This document shows positions 26,901-33,772 of a stretch of 35,572 nt of DNA, in pieces. The notes under the pieces are model-generated. The model ran no database searches. It was given only the letters and a program-made list of their open reading frames with translations, and was not told the origin of the DNA. The translations under genes and the position numbers were made by a program. Each line of letters starts with the position of its first letter. The stretch's first letter is position 1. Source of the stretch: CAYMQB01 sp964392665 (GTDB taxonomy: Bacteria; Hydrothermota; E44-bin80); contig CAYMQB010000032.1 of assembly GCA_964392665.1 (NCBI GenBank), positions 1 through 35,572 of the forward strand, read 5' to 3'.

Positions 26901-29646
26901 CCTTAATATCTGCCTTGTTCGCAGGCGTAGTGTCCTCGTCTGGATAATAATACACAGGAATATCAAGAGAAACTTCATTGCCTGCATAATATTCCTGAAT
27001 AGGTCTTTCTGTGTCGATTGCCCAGGTAACAATATCTCGTATCAAGTTTGCCTCGTCATTTGACCACTGTCCCTGTCCATAAGCCCAATCAGTATATAGT
27101 CCGCAAACTAAAACCTTACCTAATCCATAATCATAATAGAACAATTCAGGCATCCCTGAAATCCGCCTTTTCATTATAACCTTCGAATTTTGAGGAATAT
27201 CTGTAAAAAACCCATCAATATGGGCGTTAACAATTACTGTACGCTGTCCTGACAGAATCACATCCCAATCACTGAAGTAGCCAGCTCCCTGCCAGCAGGA
27301 TTGGTCTTCCCTCCATCCATACCCAGATGGAGCGTCTGGGAGAGCATAAAAATCATACCCATACTGCTGTGTTAAACATACAACATTTCCACCCTGTTCT
27401 ATAAAATCTTTCAGTCCTTGCTTGAAACTCGCCACATTCTCCAATCCCATTAATCCACCTGTTGGTATGATAAGCACAGATAAATCATTTAAGCACCTAT
27501 TTTGGTCACCCAAAACCTTCAAATTCTCCTTTTTTACCACACAAGTATTAATCTTGTATTTCCCCAACAAACAACCCATACCTTCAAAAAAACCATTGAG
27601 TAGTATACCTATCTGTGATTCGGTGTCAAAATACCACGGTGTTGGATATTGCGGATTTACGACAGGACCCTCATCAGGATGGTCAGGTTCCTTCTCCTCA
27701 TAAGGAGCATAGGAATGCTCAGCATTATCCAAATCTTTCTCGTTACAAGTAAGACTAAAACTGTGATATAAATTATCCTCCGCACCCCCATTATAAACAT
27801 AGTAACTCAATGCTTTAGTCTCATTGGCATTGAGAGTGAAACTTCCTTGTACTGGTGCTGTTGTCCAACCATTATAATCCCTGACTATTAAATCTTCCAG
27901 ATTTATCTCAGCGCTTCTATCTTCATTATTTATAATCTCAATCGAAAAAGTTTCTCCGTGACCTGCTTCAATTGTTTTAGGTGGTGGCTTAGGGCTCAAT
28001 AAAACCTTCGGTAACCTAGTCGTAAACGAAAAGTCATAATTCCCACCTGGTTTGTGATCATTATCGCCATCCAATTGAGTTCCACTTGTATCTTTAGCTC
28101 CATCAGTCACTGTAACTGTGTAATTAGTGTAAAACTCTAAATCTTCATCTGGATTAGTTAATGTTAAGGTTACACACTTCCCGCCACTCCATTCTGTGGT
28201 GAAACCACCATGAAGTGCAGGATTAAACAGAACCGTCCCGCTGTTTACAGTGGAAGCGTCCATTTCTTTATCGAAACTAATGCTAATTTTTGTATCGATA
28301 TCCACATCCGCACCACCATTGTCTGGGTCAGTAGAGATAACTACTGGTGGTAATCCTTTTGGCCAAGTGCTAACGGCTTTGTAGCTAGAGTTCAGAAAAT
28401 AAGGCGGATCTTTATAAAGACGATCCCATCCGTTGTAAAGAATGAACTTAGGTTCGTTAATATGTCCCATTAAACCTACACCAATACAAGCATGACTTTG
28501 ACAATATATTTCTCTGTTCCCTTTGAGAAAATTTAAGTCAACAGGATGCTTCAATACTAACTCGCCATAGTAAGAATGTATCTCAATAAAAGCCTTCGTA
28601 TCAAACTCATAGGGATTCTCTTCTAATTTATGTTTCTCCGTAATATCTATGAAGGCAGTAATTATATCATCCGGTATCCTGCTGGCAGGAAGGCTGCCAT
28701 CCGTTCCCCATTCTTTCTCAAAATCATCTGCATAAGCCTGAGGTGGTGTATTCTTGTGCAAAAACTCTTTCGCTGTCCAATAATTTAAAACTATAGCACA
28801 TGCTCCAGCAACGCATTCAGTTTTAAGCCAATCATAAGTCCAAGTCTCAACTTCACCATGAAAATCTACATTGTATCCCCCGTCTCTTGAGCCTTTCCCG
28901 GGAGTAAAGTTGAGATTAAACTTTACTCCTTTCTTCCTTAAATACTCCTCGTGCTCCTTTTGTTTCTGCCTTGCCTTTTCTTGTATTATTGGAAATTCTC
29001 GCTCACACTCCTTTTGTAAATCCATAAGAGTTACAGTATCCGGTAGAATGGCAAGTGACACTGGGTCAATGAGTACGATTTTTCCAGTGCTCTTTACCTT
29101 AAACCCTGCTAAAACAGAACTACCTCTCTTAATGCCTCCTGTAATACCCGGAAAATAATAAAAATGGGTTAATTGTAGTGTTCCTTTTTCAAACCCCTTG
29201 TTTTCTAATTTTTTTAGACATTTCTGAATATTTCGGACATTGTGATAAGCGAAAGAACTACGAGGAAACGTATCCCTGGGGAAACTAACCCAGGACATAA
29301 CATCAGCCCAAATAGAATCACTTATCCTATCAACTTCTATATAGGCAAGATACTTACCATCTTTTAGCACATCAAAACTGTATGCAATAGTTTCTTCATA
29401 GGCATTAAAGTATGGAAATGGTTCTGAAAGTTTTGAGCCGATAAAAAAAGTATCAGTTTTAGAATATTTTAGGTGGTCTGATATATGCCACTCTGCCAAT
29501 TTAATACAATCTTCTTTAGTTCTCAGTATCGGCATTGTTGATTTCTGTGGTTTTCTTCCAAAATCACCAGCAGTAGCAACTGCACTAATGCATATGATTA
29601 TTAATGCAATAATACTTACCTCTCTAAAGAATGACTTAACTCTCAT
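17974..29646 (-). CDS. Giant secreted multi-domain protein (3890 aa) with C39-like peptidase head and sorting-type C-terminus
   Basis: I place the start at 29646: GAAGGAG lies just upstream and the product begins with a signal peptide (MRVKSFF then a hydrophobic run to ATAG). The longer reading from 29709 runs into a repeat element. Approximate domains: propeptide-like region (30-240); possible C39/papain-like cysteine peptidase (C278 in ECVAGACAIVLNYW, H385 in SHACIGVG, N405 in LYNGWD); Big_5 Ig-like domain (434-540); CARDB-like domain (545-650); GATase/ThuA-like Rossmann domain (665-875). Then follow many beta-sandwich repeats, several opening like A2M MG2 domains (ITDKQVYNMGDTV, RTDKTVYYPGENI); an NHL-like propeller (1680-1840); Ig/Fn3-like domains; a parallel beta-helix (3390-3750); and a type A (Por/T9SS-like) sorting domain (3807-3889, YIYDIAGRL). 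Palindromic repeats are translated at three places. Function is unknown; cell-surface adhesion or degradation is inferred. Confidence 0.9.
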   Translation of the reverse strand: MRVKSFFREVSIIALIIICISAVATAGDFGRKPQKSTMPILRTKEDCIKLAEWHISDHLKYSKTDTFFIGSKLSEPFPYFNAYEETIAYSFDVLKDGKYLAYIEVDRISDSIWADVMSWVSFPRDTFPRSSFAYHNVRNIQKCLKKLENKGFEKGTLQLTHFYYFPGITGGIKRGSSVLAGFKVKSTGKIVLIDPVSLAILPDTVTLMDLQKECEREFPIIQEKARQKQKEHEEYLRKKGVKFNLNFTPGKGSRDGGYNVDFHGEVETWTYDWLKTECVAGACAIVLNYWTAKEFLHKNTPPQAYADDFEKEWGTDGSLPASRIPDDIITAFIDITEKHKLEENPYEFDTKAFIEIHSYYGELVLKHPVDLNFLKGNREIYCQSHACIGVGLMGHINEPKFILYNGWDRLYKDPPYFLNSSYKAVSTWPKGLPPVVISTDPDNGGADVDIDTKISISFDKEMDASTVNSGTVLFNPALHGGFTTEWSGGKCVTLTLTNPDEDLEFYTNYTVTVTDGAKDTSGTQLDGDNDHKPGGNYDFSFTTRLPKVLLSPKPPPKTIEAGHGETFSIEIINNEDRSAEINLEDLIVRDYNGWTTAPVQGSFTLNANETKALSYYVYNGGAEDNLYHSFSLTCNEKDLDNAEHSYAPYEEKEPDHPDEGPVVNPQYPTPWYFDTESQIGILLNGFFEGMGCLLGKYKINTCVVKKENLKVLGDQNRCLNDLSVLIIPTGGLMGLENVASFKQGLKDFIEQGGNVVCLTQQYGYDFYALPDAPSGYGWREDQSCWQGAGYFSDWDVILSGQRTVIVNAHIDGFFTDIPQNSKVIMKRRISGMPELFYYDYGLGKVLVCGLYTDWAYGQGQWSNDEANLIRDIVTWAIDTERPIQEYYAGNEVSLDIPVYYYPDEDTTPANKADIKVLNPKRDSIYSTEIPLSPPLYPGNSTIVSFTNYNAPAILGIYPVNYSLYNDTTLLQKEKLGERFAVKTDIPVGEYLLGDFSIWATAESEKILEGDEAVYTIFLKNSTSSSFVGKVMIGVHEQGGARWEIVDSLLNIEIPADTFITINYSRFLFKSTSTYFGLYDESTNFYYRFWGNAITHCQKGVWIKSAQCPVTIISDKEIYFKGGYAKYNIEIQSHITRPCSVSVRLLDSKSTCWDSLAFGCFLDSTSLYQYSDSVYIDTLFQDDRYCLQVKVLANGKIMGIDREYFIIKTGFIHCTLLPDTEITGLDTFNLGISVEPETLKILGAQLNYKLECPSDTYSVEFIMDSLKNYDTLRIPIMIPDTSLAFGNYNFKYTLFSLDTLNGSYGFANKISFGLRSNSSLYHLGDTLNLSTHIINRGDFSLPVWVIAEVEKPQGNYLDSVQVNLGLKTDTILHFETVIDSGTQDSCYNIWARVRSGTSTLERNRKYRVIVKPPDIMLATDTTDYSIGDTVTVILYNAGELEGDVRLTDVRLQDLQYNSFPFDTARFSIPGGEFAFYKFVVPEVMKGPYYLQITGNEENFNIPINEREDLQINGINADITLNTSKDIYRPADSVVPQANCVNGEYRFDGDMDLFIAPDGLYPGDTTFIPGSDLWPMYYSPGCTLSNNKVTLTGWDKLFNVDWWIIQANAGRDSKGISSKRDMILKVLDEKNKGKPRGSEPIRYTAMASYNGKLYCSITTDIRRKIVGTYPEWQESYDLSDIASIYQFAMDGNYFYIVDIDSAYVYKVLRNSGSIEKRWKVTNPAGIGVLNSNLYVVDGVNHSVLKTDLFGDTVMIFGTDSLVEPKDLAVDSTGRIFVSDLNKQKVYIFNSVGNCIGTEGSGRFSQITVDKKGYLYGADMDSLKVAKYDENGNLIEYYLSAAFPDEIMANDSLLHCTKISVYHDWVTGDVVDNFGRDKGFSTTEIAWIPGIKYIDKFTPTQWANGGRIDWYFMLFLPSKGRQYYKWLPIDTLPYIDVSMTGYECTPFFKAVLTKESAGAPDVEKFDIHYFTRRTGDVVWQDSVDLDFSPLDSVFVERNAGVIPDTGEFIFWGDISLSNGQHYYPSPASYNFFIEPSPISLALRTDKTVYYPGENINTTATVVNNADSAYEDVFLKLLKRETVVFDTVFSTLNPQSACTLSVSLSDSNAFILTGLLFSANLDTVKQFKDVKVETPYIAFSSTYPDSVNHKPFNVKTEVSNWWEREINIVFRTSCGDSEFFDSLLLYPEESRQIEHQFAIARNETLFTGIIEPLVNSRVYPIRFGEKTHITIDSVITSENDVLIPYFAENTGEFDCVFELRLNLTDTTGTITDSVSYTNLLPIGDSLSGEWGANLDYGRYTLNWLAEPESSTVVLSQGLTYVDIIKPDYVTVDSIILKPKCDSTGNLTFNIPVRNSSANTFYGNVGLYADFIYETKGLELEPLLVDTVRFTTNAVLTEGKHALTAKILHNGVPLFERTDSLYFSSNILLDSLPEDLTFNIGDSAAIYIKTLNRGTAIGENHLRLQMGELGEYERAISLIPAEERTDTFITYIPEDMDDRIIYASVWLEGEEHILPIHILGYKILVDASLNQPNFADGDTVVLYLDIANRNERNIKGFSVANYNGEVTTKNFLLSGYANNIDFSNPEFIKATVDSGTYISSVLSLGEFDSIFVRPEGGGNFSFSTRTVESDSVHYSNWTSDSVIKVADQGLLLQFKTDFSDPISYLERINLKVYDSLTVRDTVIETFEPVDLAEIFSFPYDSLTNLMFYGVYTETGRGLWLNTIYVFERNDTCNIITDKQVYNMGDTVSATVQSPYTGRLIWSADFHPFGTISDSLWVDSLMNQFQFVLPSELSSGSYAIDFAFYIDGDTLKEFTSSQSFDVRGYDVDVYECRLDTNEYVPGDSMQIRFKLNSNKQIPLITKLRFTQNYQWYDALCETINADSGFNVIDVATIVPGLERGAAFLSYSFYKDSIFLAHSSEGFMVYVSDTMPPTAQFIQIPENTYNPNTDYTVKITARDETPIYDTLYYYNDYTLNKVRHTSETGDTLIYKIPSQPRGTDIAYYIALTDSFGNSTKVPAIDYNKFWVLGALPPSNCETDTVNRKIEVSWDTPSEGLIYHSGYPYETRTDTFAVRFTPQYLPAELKTVSVYAEKTAPDTGIVNIGFYSVDNGLPGAEVYPPQEIKVTADSVNWIEMGIDSLTLTDEVFIVFSCNGVNLFGDGNKYVYRTLIMDSIWAQDTTFGNLLAHANVYYETDSIFYKVLKEDSSQFVVIADSLTDKTFTDTVVSGEKRYRYLVQTHYITPDLNGTSQILSQVYDYIPPVFGDSVAVVKLDSTYLVGCEITDGIGIALDSLFYTEIGTTHDSIADNWYWYTIPKNVRQGADQSLLLQNDLRRASSATPEDFVTHLKRCGYQSNAGQGLLFPRDSLITYYFIAADSAGNMSRNPDSGYFYITPVIPEGFSGHITRDTTWSENIMIRGDVWVDSGVVLTIESGVNVKFIPDYDYEHSGIDTSRAEFIVNGDLRIIGNDSLYISFTSNATQPEMGDWYGIRYETPDSSLTVEYLTVKYAEQGLSYALNKPFKVKFCEIAFSNTGISSASKFTKITDTELFNNVCGAVINDGFLNMVKRCEFRGNVTGLVLKGETEGNRLQVSCSNLHPVIHHTVYDTPLKRGFYGIASAENKEALLAMTDQLKTSNITPNLFQGQHGINYEILNRVQNDIGQQWRIEEGKFQLALVYDNTFDGNDTGMVFSDCAIGMVRKNEITNNLIGVYITDSALPILGIGMSGQNSFFVESDTLDTLHNYAVYNNTSFYILAEGNWWGTNSEDTIAKIVYDYYDDNNLGIVDFTPFRRASEIFGGEGNSGAQTVSRKSDISKIKFTIPALVKGSNIKVSSYIPRYAQITMYIYDIAGRLTRRIKRIENKGNKSFFIDCGQLRDGIYFIRFNVDGYNETKKIVRLK
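18690..18885 (-). repeat. Cluster of five palindromic repeats translated in frame within the giant gene
   Basis: Five different hairpin units lie side by side: ATTCTGAAC/GTTCAGAAT (18697-18705, 18709-18717); ACCCTGAA/TTCGGGGT (18739-18746, 18752-18759); an ATTGCGAG...CGAAGCAAT unit (18788-18825); CCCCTCT/AGAGGGG (18836-18851); and GTCATATACC/GGTGTATGAC (18853-18876). Such units are normally intergenic. Here they encode about 65 residues (about 3587-3652) inside the beta-helix without breaking the frame. The product is unlike its surroundings (for example TPLKRGFYGIASAENKEALL). Confidence 0.75.
19579..19710 (-). repeat. In-frame cluster of GGAGTAGCAGA-type palindromes in the giant gene
   Basis: Four hairpin units are packed in about 130 bases: a degraded GCAGACC unit (from 19588); CGCACCTTTTAAGGTGCG, a perfect 18-base palindrome (19617-19634); GCAGAGC/GCTCTGC (19655-19670); and GCAGAC/GTCTGC (19689-19704). 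The last two are each preceded by GGAGTA. They encode about residues 3312-3356 (DQSLLLQNDLRRASSATP and onward), in a loop just before the strand SLITYYFIAADSAGN. Confidence 0.75.
21705..21726 (-). repeat. Single GGAGTAGCAGA-type palindrome in the giant gene
   Basis: GGAGTA followed by GCAGACC-CT-GGTCTGC (21711-21726) is a further copy of the unit seen at 19649-19704, about 2 kb away. It is also in frame and in the same reading phase, encoding ADQGLLLQ near residue 2643. The earlier cluster encodes ADQSLLLQ from its equivalent unit. Confidence 0.75.
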
Positions 29647-29661
29647 CTCTTCTCCTTCTTT

Positions 29662-29751
29662 AACCACAGATTTCCACAAGATTTTGCTTCTTTTAAGTTC
29701 TTGTGACAAAACATTTGCTTTTCTGTGATAATCTTGTGTAATCTCGTGGTT
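29662..29751. repeat. 90-bp palindromic element AACCAC...GTGGTT, copy A
   Basis: The element starts AACCACAGATTTCCACAAG and, read from the other strand, starts AACCACGAGATTACACAAG, so it has imperfect terminal inverted repeats of about 20-25 bases. It is exactly 90 bp, the same as copy B (33598-33687), with about five differences. It lies between the promoter and the ribosome site of the giant gene, so it would be in the 5' leader and could fold. Degenerate pieces of similar ends lie in 17430-17630. Confidence 0.7.
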
Positions 29752-29790
29752 CGATTGTTTTTCCTCCTGTTTACTTGTCTATCAGAATAC

Positions 29791-29819
29791 ACTTTAGTAT
29801 ATTTAGGAATTTTTGTCAA
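29791..29819 (-). promoter_or_regulatory. Putative promoter of the giant gene
   Basis: On the minus strand TTGACA (29814-29819) is followed after 17 bases by TAAAGT (29791-29796). It lies in the cassette just after the stop of the upstream M23 gene. Transcription would run through the 90-bp palindromic element into the giant gene at 29646. The same arrangement exists in copy B. Confidence 0.5.
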
Positions 29820-29836
29820 GAACATTATTGCAAAAT

Positions 29837-32737
29837 TTATACAATTTGGTTATTCCCATTATGAACAATATCATCCTGTCCTGACAGAATCACATCCCAA
29901 TAGCTAAAGTAGCCTGCACTCTGCCAGCAGGATTGGTCTTCCCTCCAACCATAGCCTCTCGGTGAACCGGGCAGTGCCTCAAAAACATCTCCATGAGATT
30001 GGGTGAAACAGATAAGCGTTCCTCCCTGTTCGGTATATTCCTGCAGCTTATTCCGAAAAGGCGGCAAATTGTGATACGGTATCAATCCACCAGATGGAAT
30101 TACTAACACATCTAAATCAGACAGCTGCCTATCACTTGCACCCAAAATATCAAAGTTATCCAAGACGATTGCTGTGGATATCTTATACTTCCCCAACAGA
30201 TGCCCCATTCCCTCTGCATAACCTGATAAAAGAATGCCCACCTTTGCATAAGGATTGAGAAGCCACGGGCTCGGCATATGTGGATTGGAAATGGAATAGT
30301 TCTCATCCAGTCCATGAGAAGGCGGATTGGGTTCTTCATAATGCTCACTTGCCCACACAAGCGCAGTTGCTACCTTTTCCGTTTTACAACACGTCCCTTT
30401 AACCTGTGGTCTTATTGAGCCAGGTTCACCGTTATTTCTTACTGCAAAATAAGCTTCCGAGGATGTCTCCTTTGCCGCCACGATTACTGTATCGGGTGTG
30501 ATTGAATCAATCGTCCAGTTTGCATCTGAACCAATAAGTTGCTCCAGTCGAATTTTAAGAATCCGCGCTTCCAAATTCTTTACAACAACATTTATTGTCC
30601 GACCCCTGCCAAGTTCCACCTTTGATAACCACGGGTCAAGACTCAACTCAAACTCAGGACTCCTTGTCTTAAACGAAAAGGTATCATCATCTGCTGGTGA
30701 GCCCTCACTCTTTCCGTCCTTATCACCATCAAGTGTTGCTCCAAGCGTATCCTCTGCCGTGCCTTTTATCTTTACCTGATACTTGGTGAAAAATTGAAAA
30801 CCTGTTGTATCATCCATAACTACAGGGTCGTGTACACGAATAATCATTGTCTTATCATCACCCTCCCAGTTAATCTCATTAATCTGCACAAGAACGCTAT
30901 CATCAAGGTTCATTATCTCCAATGCATTTCTCACCGACGCAGTGTCCATAGTCTTATTAAAGGTAATACTCACCTTCTTGTATATATCCACATCTTCCGC
31001 ACCTCTATCCCTTCCACGCTCACTCGGTGGGTCGGTGGAAACTACCTGAGGTGGACCATTAATCCAGAATTTATAATTATCATCAGGTGGATCTTCATAC
31101 TGAAGCCAATGACCCTGTTCGTCCCGATACGCAATTGTCTTTGGATAACCGTCATTTACATTATTTGCTAAATCTTGAGCTGTGGAAATTTTCAGCGTTG
31201 CATCACCTTCATCGTCATTTGTAAAAAAGGATTCCTCCGTAGCCGCTTCATATGTGCTATCATCCAACCAGTGACCACTCGGCACTGTTTTTACTCCACC
31301 GGCTAGTTCAACCGTAAGACTTGGCATAGCATCAGTCCGCATCCTCTCACTAAATGTAATTGTGAAAATGGTTACCATACCTGAATAACATAGTCCAGGC
31401 GCCTCGTCATCAATTAATCCTCCTAAATTATGCTCATCTATTGGGTCTCCCCAATATGCTTTATACCTTAATGGCTCCCAACACTGCTGCTCAATCTCTA
31501 CCTGCTTAACATAAGGTATGAAGTTGTCCAATCTCACATTTCTTGTAACAGAAAAGGCGACATCCCTGATACTATGAGTTCGCGTAACCAATTGATAATT
31601 ACCATCAGAAAATCTTGCCTCAGAATGGATCCGTGCATCACCACCTCCAGACCAATTTACTTTAGTATTGAAATCCACGAAGTAAACTGTATCTTCACCG
31701 CAAAGTGTTGTAGGTCTTGGTGCAATACCGGTCCTCTGGTACGAACCTCTGCGAACATTAATATAGTTGGGAAAACATTCCGCTTCTCCCATAGAAGGAG
31801 GTAAACCACCATAAATAATTCTTTTTAATAAATGGCTGTCATCGAAAATCTGCTCCTCACCTTCAACAAAGAGGTATAATTTAGCTTTGTCTAAATCCTT
31901 ACCCTCTGTAGAATTAATATACACTTTTACCCTCTCGTGCGTTTGCTGTGTATACGGTAATCCAGGAATATGATAAAGAAAAGAATTCTCTTCAGGTACA
32001 AGAAAATCAAAAGTATATGAAGGAGTATCATGCTGGACATAATACAAAGAATTTATGTCGTAGTATGGCCCGATGTCATCGCGCGAACCTGCAGATAAAT
32101 GCAGATGCTGAGGCATATTCCCTGAATTACCGCTCGGAGCTATAACCTCGTTATCTGTAACACTGCCCCGACCCAAAATACGCTCTCCATTTTCATCAAG
32201 TATATATGGATTATTAGGGTTGTATCCTGGGTCTTGAGGACGGGTTCTCACCCATCGATTTGAAAAAGCCGATAATACTTTTTCCGCTCTGTTGTTGTCT
32301 CTATTAACCCAGAAGATAAACACATAAACTGGTTGCGATGGGTTTGGTTCCCCTGTTTCGGGATTCACCAGCGTTGCCATTCTTGCCTCATAACTATTAT
32401 CTGGACTTGGTCCTACGGGATTATTGCTATCATAAAAAAGATGCATATAAGTCCAGTATGCTAAAGACCCATCAATTCTGATATACCAGCCGGCTGTTCC
32501 GCCTCCTTGAGGTGGAGCATCATATCTAATGACATCTACATTCCCTCCATCTACTGCTTCAACAGGTGTCCATCTTGGGGAACCGTAATCTATGCCATAG
32601 TGCCAATCATAATATCCTACATCCCTCGGTCCATAATCCGATGTTATCCCATAATCAACAGGTGGCTGAAGATTCTGTGAAAAAAGAAAACTCGTATAGA
32701 ACAATAAACCAAAAGTAAGAAATGTTGTCCGTCTCAT
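29837..32737 (-). CDS. Secreted M23 (LytM-type) peptidase fused to Big_5 and truncated GATase-like module
   Basis: This 966-residue protein has a signal peptide (MRRTTFLTFGLLFYTSFLFSQ). An M23 metallopeptidase domain follows at about residues 28-220: YGITSDYGPR, H46 and D50 in WHYGIDYG, H99 in YMHLF, and H211/H213 in QHLHL. The zinc-ligand pattern is complete, with an insert of about 100 residues before the last motif. M23 enzymes usually cut peptidoglycan cross-links. Downstream come beta-rich domains, a Big_5 domain (about 575-690, PPQVVSTDPPSERG to FSFKTRSP), a CARDB-like domain and a GATase-like domain. The last stops just after DVILSGQ, where the giant protein continues. The start overlaps the 282-residue gene (ATGA). 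It has no sorting domain. Confidence 0.88.
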   Translation of the reverse strand: MRRTTFLTFGLLFYTSFLFSQNLQPPVDYGITSDYGPRDVGYYDWHYGIDYGSPRWTPVEAVDGGNVDVIRYDAPPQGGGTAGWYIRIDGSLAYWTYMHLFYDSNNPVGPSPDNSYEARMATLVNPETGEPNPSQPVYVFIFWVNRDNNRAEKVLSAFSNRWVRTRPQDPGYNPNNPYILDENGERILGRGSVTDNEVIAPSGNSGNMPQHLHLSAGSRDDIGPYYDINSLYYVQHDTPSYTFDFLVPEENSFLYHIPGLPYTQQTHERVKVYINSTEGKDLDKAKLYLFVEGEEQIFDDSHLLKRIIYGGLPPSMGEAECFPNYINVRRGSYQRTGIAPRPTTLCGEDTVYFVDFNTKVNWSGGGDARIHSEARFSDGNYQLVTRTHSIRDVAFSVTRNVRLDNFIPYVKQVEIEQQCWEPLRYKAYWGDPIDEHNLGGLIDDEAPGLCYSGMVTIFTITFSERMRTDAMPSLTVELAGGVKTVPSGHWLDDSTYEAATEESFFTNDDEGDATLKISTAQDLANNVNDGYPKTIAYRDEQGHWLQYEDPPDDNYKFWINGPPQVVSTDPPSERGRDRGAEDVDIYKKVSITFNKTMDTASVRNALEIMNLDDSVLVQINEINWEGDDKTMIIRVHDPVVMDDTTGFQFFTKYQVKIKGTAEDTLGATLDGDKDGKSEGSPADDDTFSFKTRSPEFELSLDPWLSKVELGRGRTINVVVKNLEARILKIRLEQLIGSDANWTIDSITPDTVIVAAKETSSEAYFAVRNNGEPGSIRPQVKGTCCKTEKVATALVWASEHYEEPNPPSHGLDENYSISNPHMPSPWLLNPYAKVGILLSGYAEGMGHLLGKYKISTAIVLDNFDILGASDRQLSDLDVLVIPSGGLIPYHNLPPFRNKLQEYTEQGGTLICFTQSHGDVFEALPGSPRGYGWREDQSCWQSAGYFSYWDVILSGQDDIVHNGNNQIV

Positions 32738-33582
32738 TTCTCAGCCCCCTTTCCAAAAAGGACACCAAGGTCGTTTGGAAGCTCGTCAAAGGAAAGTATG
32801 ATACTTTTAGGATATTGGAATAAGGTAAATTCAATCTTGCCATCGCTTAAAGGAAATCCTGCAACCCTCCATCCCTTCCCTTTTGCCTTCACAATTTTTG
32901 TCCTACCTGTATCTACATCAAGAAAAAAGAGATATGTTCCTCTTTTGCCTTCCTTGTCCTTAAAGACTTTCGCACCTACTAGTTTGCCATCAGGCGAAAT
33001 CTGACTGTCATCTATCTTTGTATTATAGGTCAGATTCGCAACCTCATTACCAAGAATATCAAAAACATAAATCTGAGTCTCAAAGTCATTGTACTCCAAC
33101 TCCTTAGTGCTGAAAAACAAAATCGCTGCTCCATTATTAGAAACCCTATAACCATAAGGTTCCCAACCAAGTCCTTTTGACCACACCGTAAATTGCTTCC
33201 CCCACAAAACACTGCCTTTTGCATTTAGATATGAAAATCTCAAAGTGAAATTATGGTCCACTCCCTGTCTGTTGCTTGCATAGACCAATCTCGAACTCTC
33301 TATAGACAATACATATTTGCAATTTTTTGAAACCAGTACTTTATACCATTTCACTATCTCTTTCCCTTTCTGGGGGCTTTTCAGATACTCTACTTTCTTT
33401 ACTGGCATTACTTTCACTATGTCACCATCCGGTGAAACAAACCGAATCTCCTTCGTTGCACATGTCGAATCTTCCTCATTCACTACTTCTATTCGATAAT
33501 CTTCATTGGGCTTATTGACAATATCCTGTGCATAAAGACCCCCCATCAATCCAATGACCACCAAAATGATTATTCTTCTCAT
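32734..33582 (-). CDS. Exported beta-rich protein of unknown function (282 aa)
   Basis: I choose ATG 33582, since AAGGAGGAAAG precedes it and MRRIIILVVIGLMGGLYAQD is a good signal peptide. An earlier in-frame start would add MVKKGGK from inside the ribosome site. The rest shows repeated short strands with phrases such as IRFVSPDGD, SISPDGK-like DDSQISPDGKLVGAK and YLFFLDVDTG, suggesting a WD40/PD40-like propeller. I do not recognise a specific family. It is co-transcribed and probably translationally coupled (ATGA overlap) with the M23 peptidase gene. The two genes form the unit lying between the duplicated cassettes. Confidence 0.8.
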   Translation of the reverse strand: MRRIIILVVIGLMGGLYAQDIVNKPNEDYRIEVVNEEDSTCATKEIRFVSPDGDIVKVMPVKKVEYLKSPQKGKEIVKWYKVLVSKNCKYVLSIESSRLVYASNRQGVDHNFTLRFSYLNAKGSVLWGKQFTVWSKGLGWEPYGYRVSNNGAAILFFSTKELEYNDFETQIYVFDILGNEVANLTYNTKIDDSQISPDGKLVGAKVFKDKEGKRGTYLFFLDVDTGRTKIVKAKGKGWRVAGFPLSDGKIEFTLFQYPKSIILSFDELPNDLGVLFGKGAEK

Positions 33583-33597
33583 CTTTCCTCCTTTTTT

Positions 33598-33687
33598 AAC
33601 CACAGATTTTCACGAGATTCTGCTTTTTTTAAGTTGTTGTGACAAAACATTTGCTTTTCTGTGATAATCTTGTGTAATCTCGTGGTT
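33598..33687. repeat. 90-bp palindromic element AACCAC...GTGGTT, copy B
   Basis: It has the same length and position relative to the next gene as copy A. Its left end is AACCACAGATTTTCACGAG, and its right end read on the other strand is AACCACGAGATTACACAAG. It lies in the presumed 5' leader of the 282-residue gene and M23 gene operon. Confidence 0.7.
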
Positions 33688-33726
33688 CGATTGTTTTTCC
33701 TCCTGTTTACTTGTCTATCAGAATAG

Positions 33727-33755
33727 ACTCTATTATATTTATAAATTCTTGTCAA
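33727..33755 (-). promoter_or_regulatory. Putative promoter of the 282-aa/M23 operon
   Basis: On the minus strand TTGACA (33750-33755), a 17-base spacer and TAGAGT (33727-33732). The -35 and spacer length match copy A and the V-ATPase operon promoter. Confidence 0.5.
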
Positions 33756-33772
33756 GAACATTATTGCAAAAT

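Larger units (their letters stand above)
29641..29953 (-). repeat. End-to-start cassette, copy A
   Basis: This 313-bp segment aligns without gaps to 33577-33889 (constant offset 3936), with roughly nine of ten bases the same. In transcription order it holds the last ~39 codons of the M23 gene, its stop (29837), a promoter, the 90-bp palindromic element, the ribosome site and the start codon of the giant gene. Similarity ends abruptly at both edges. Confidence 0.85.

Noticed and set aside
29647..29709. Longer N-terminus for the giant protein, starting at 29709
   Set aside because: It reads through the palindromic element and ribosome site. The start at 29646 has GAAGGAG and is followed directly by a signal peptide.
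29643..29825. 60-codon minus-strand reading frame in the cassette whose stop overlaps the giant gene's start (ATGA), with a matching frame at 33579-33761, suggesting a conserved leader peptide
   Set aside because: The frame is kept only because the two copies have no gaps. Many of their differences change the amino acid, there is no ribosome site, and the proposed promoter lies downstream of the ATG.
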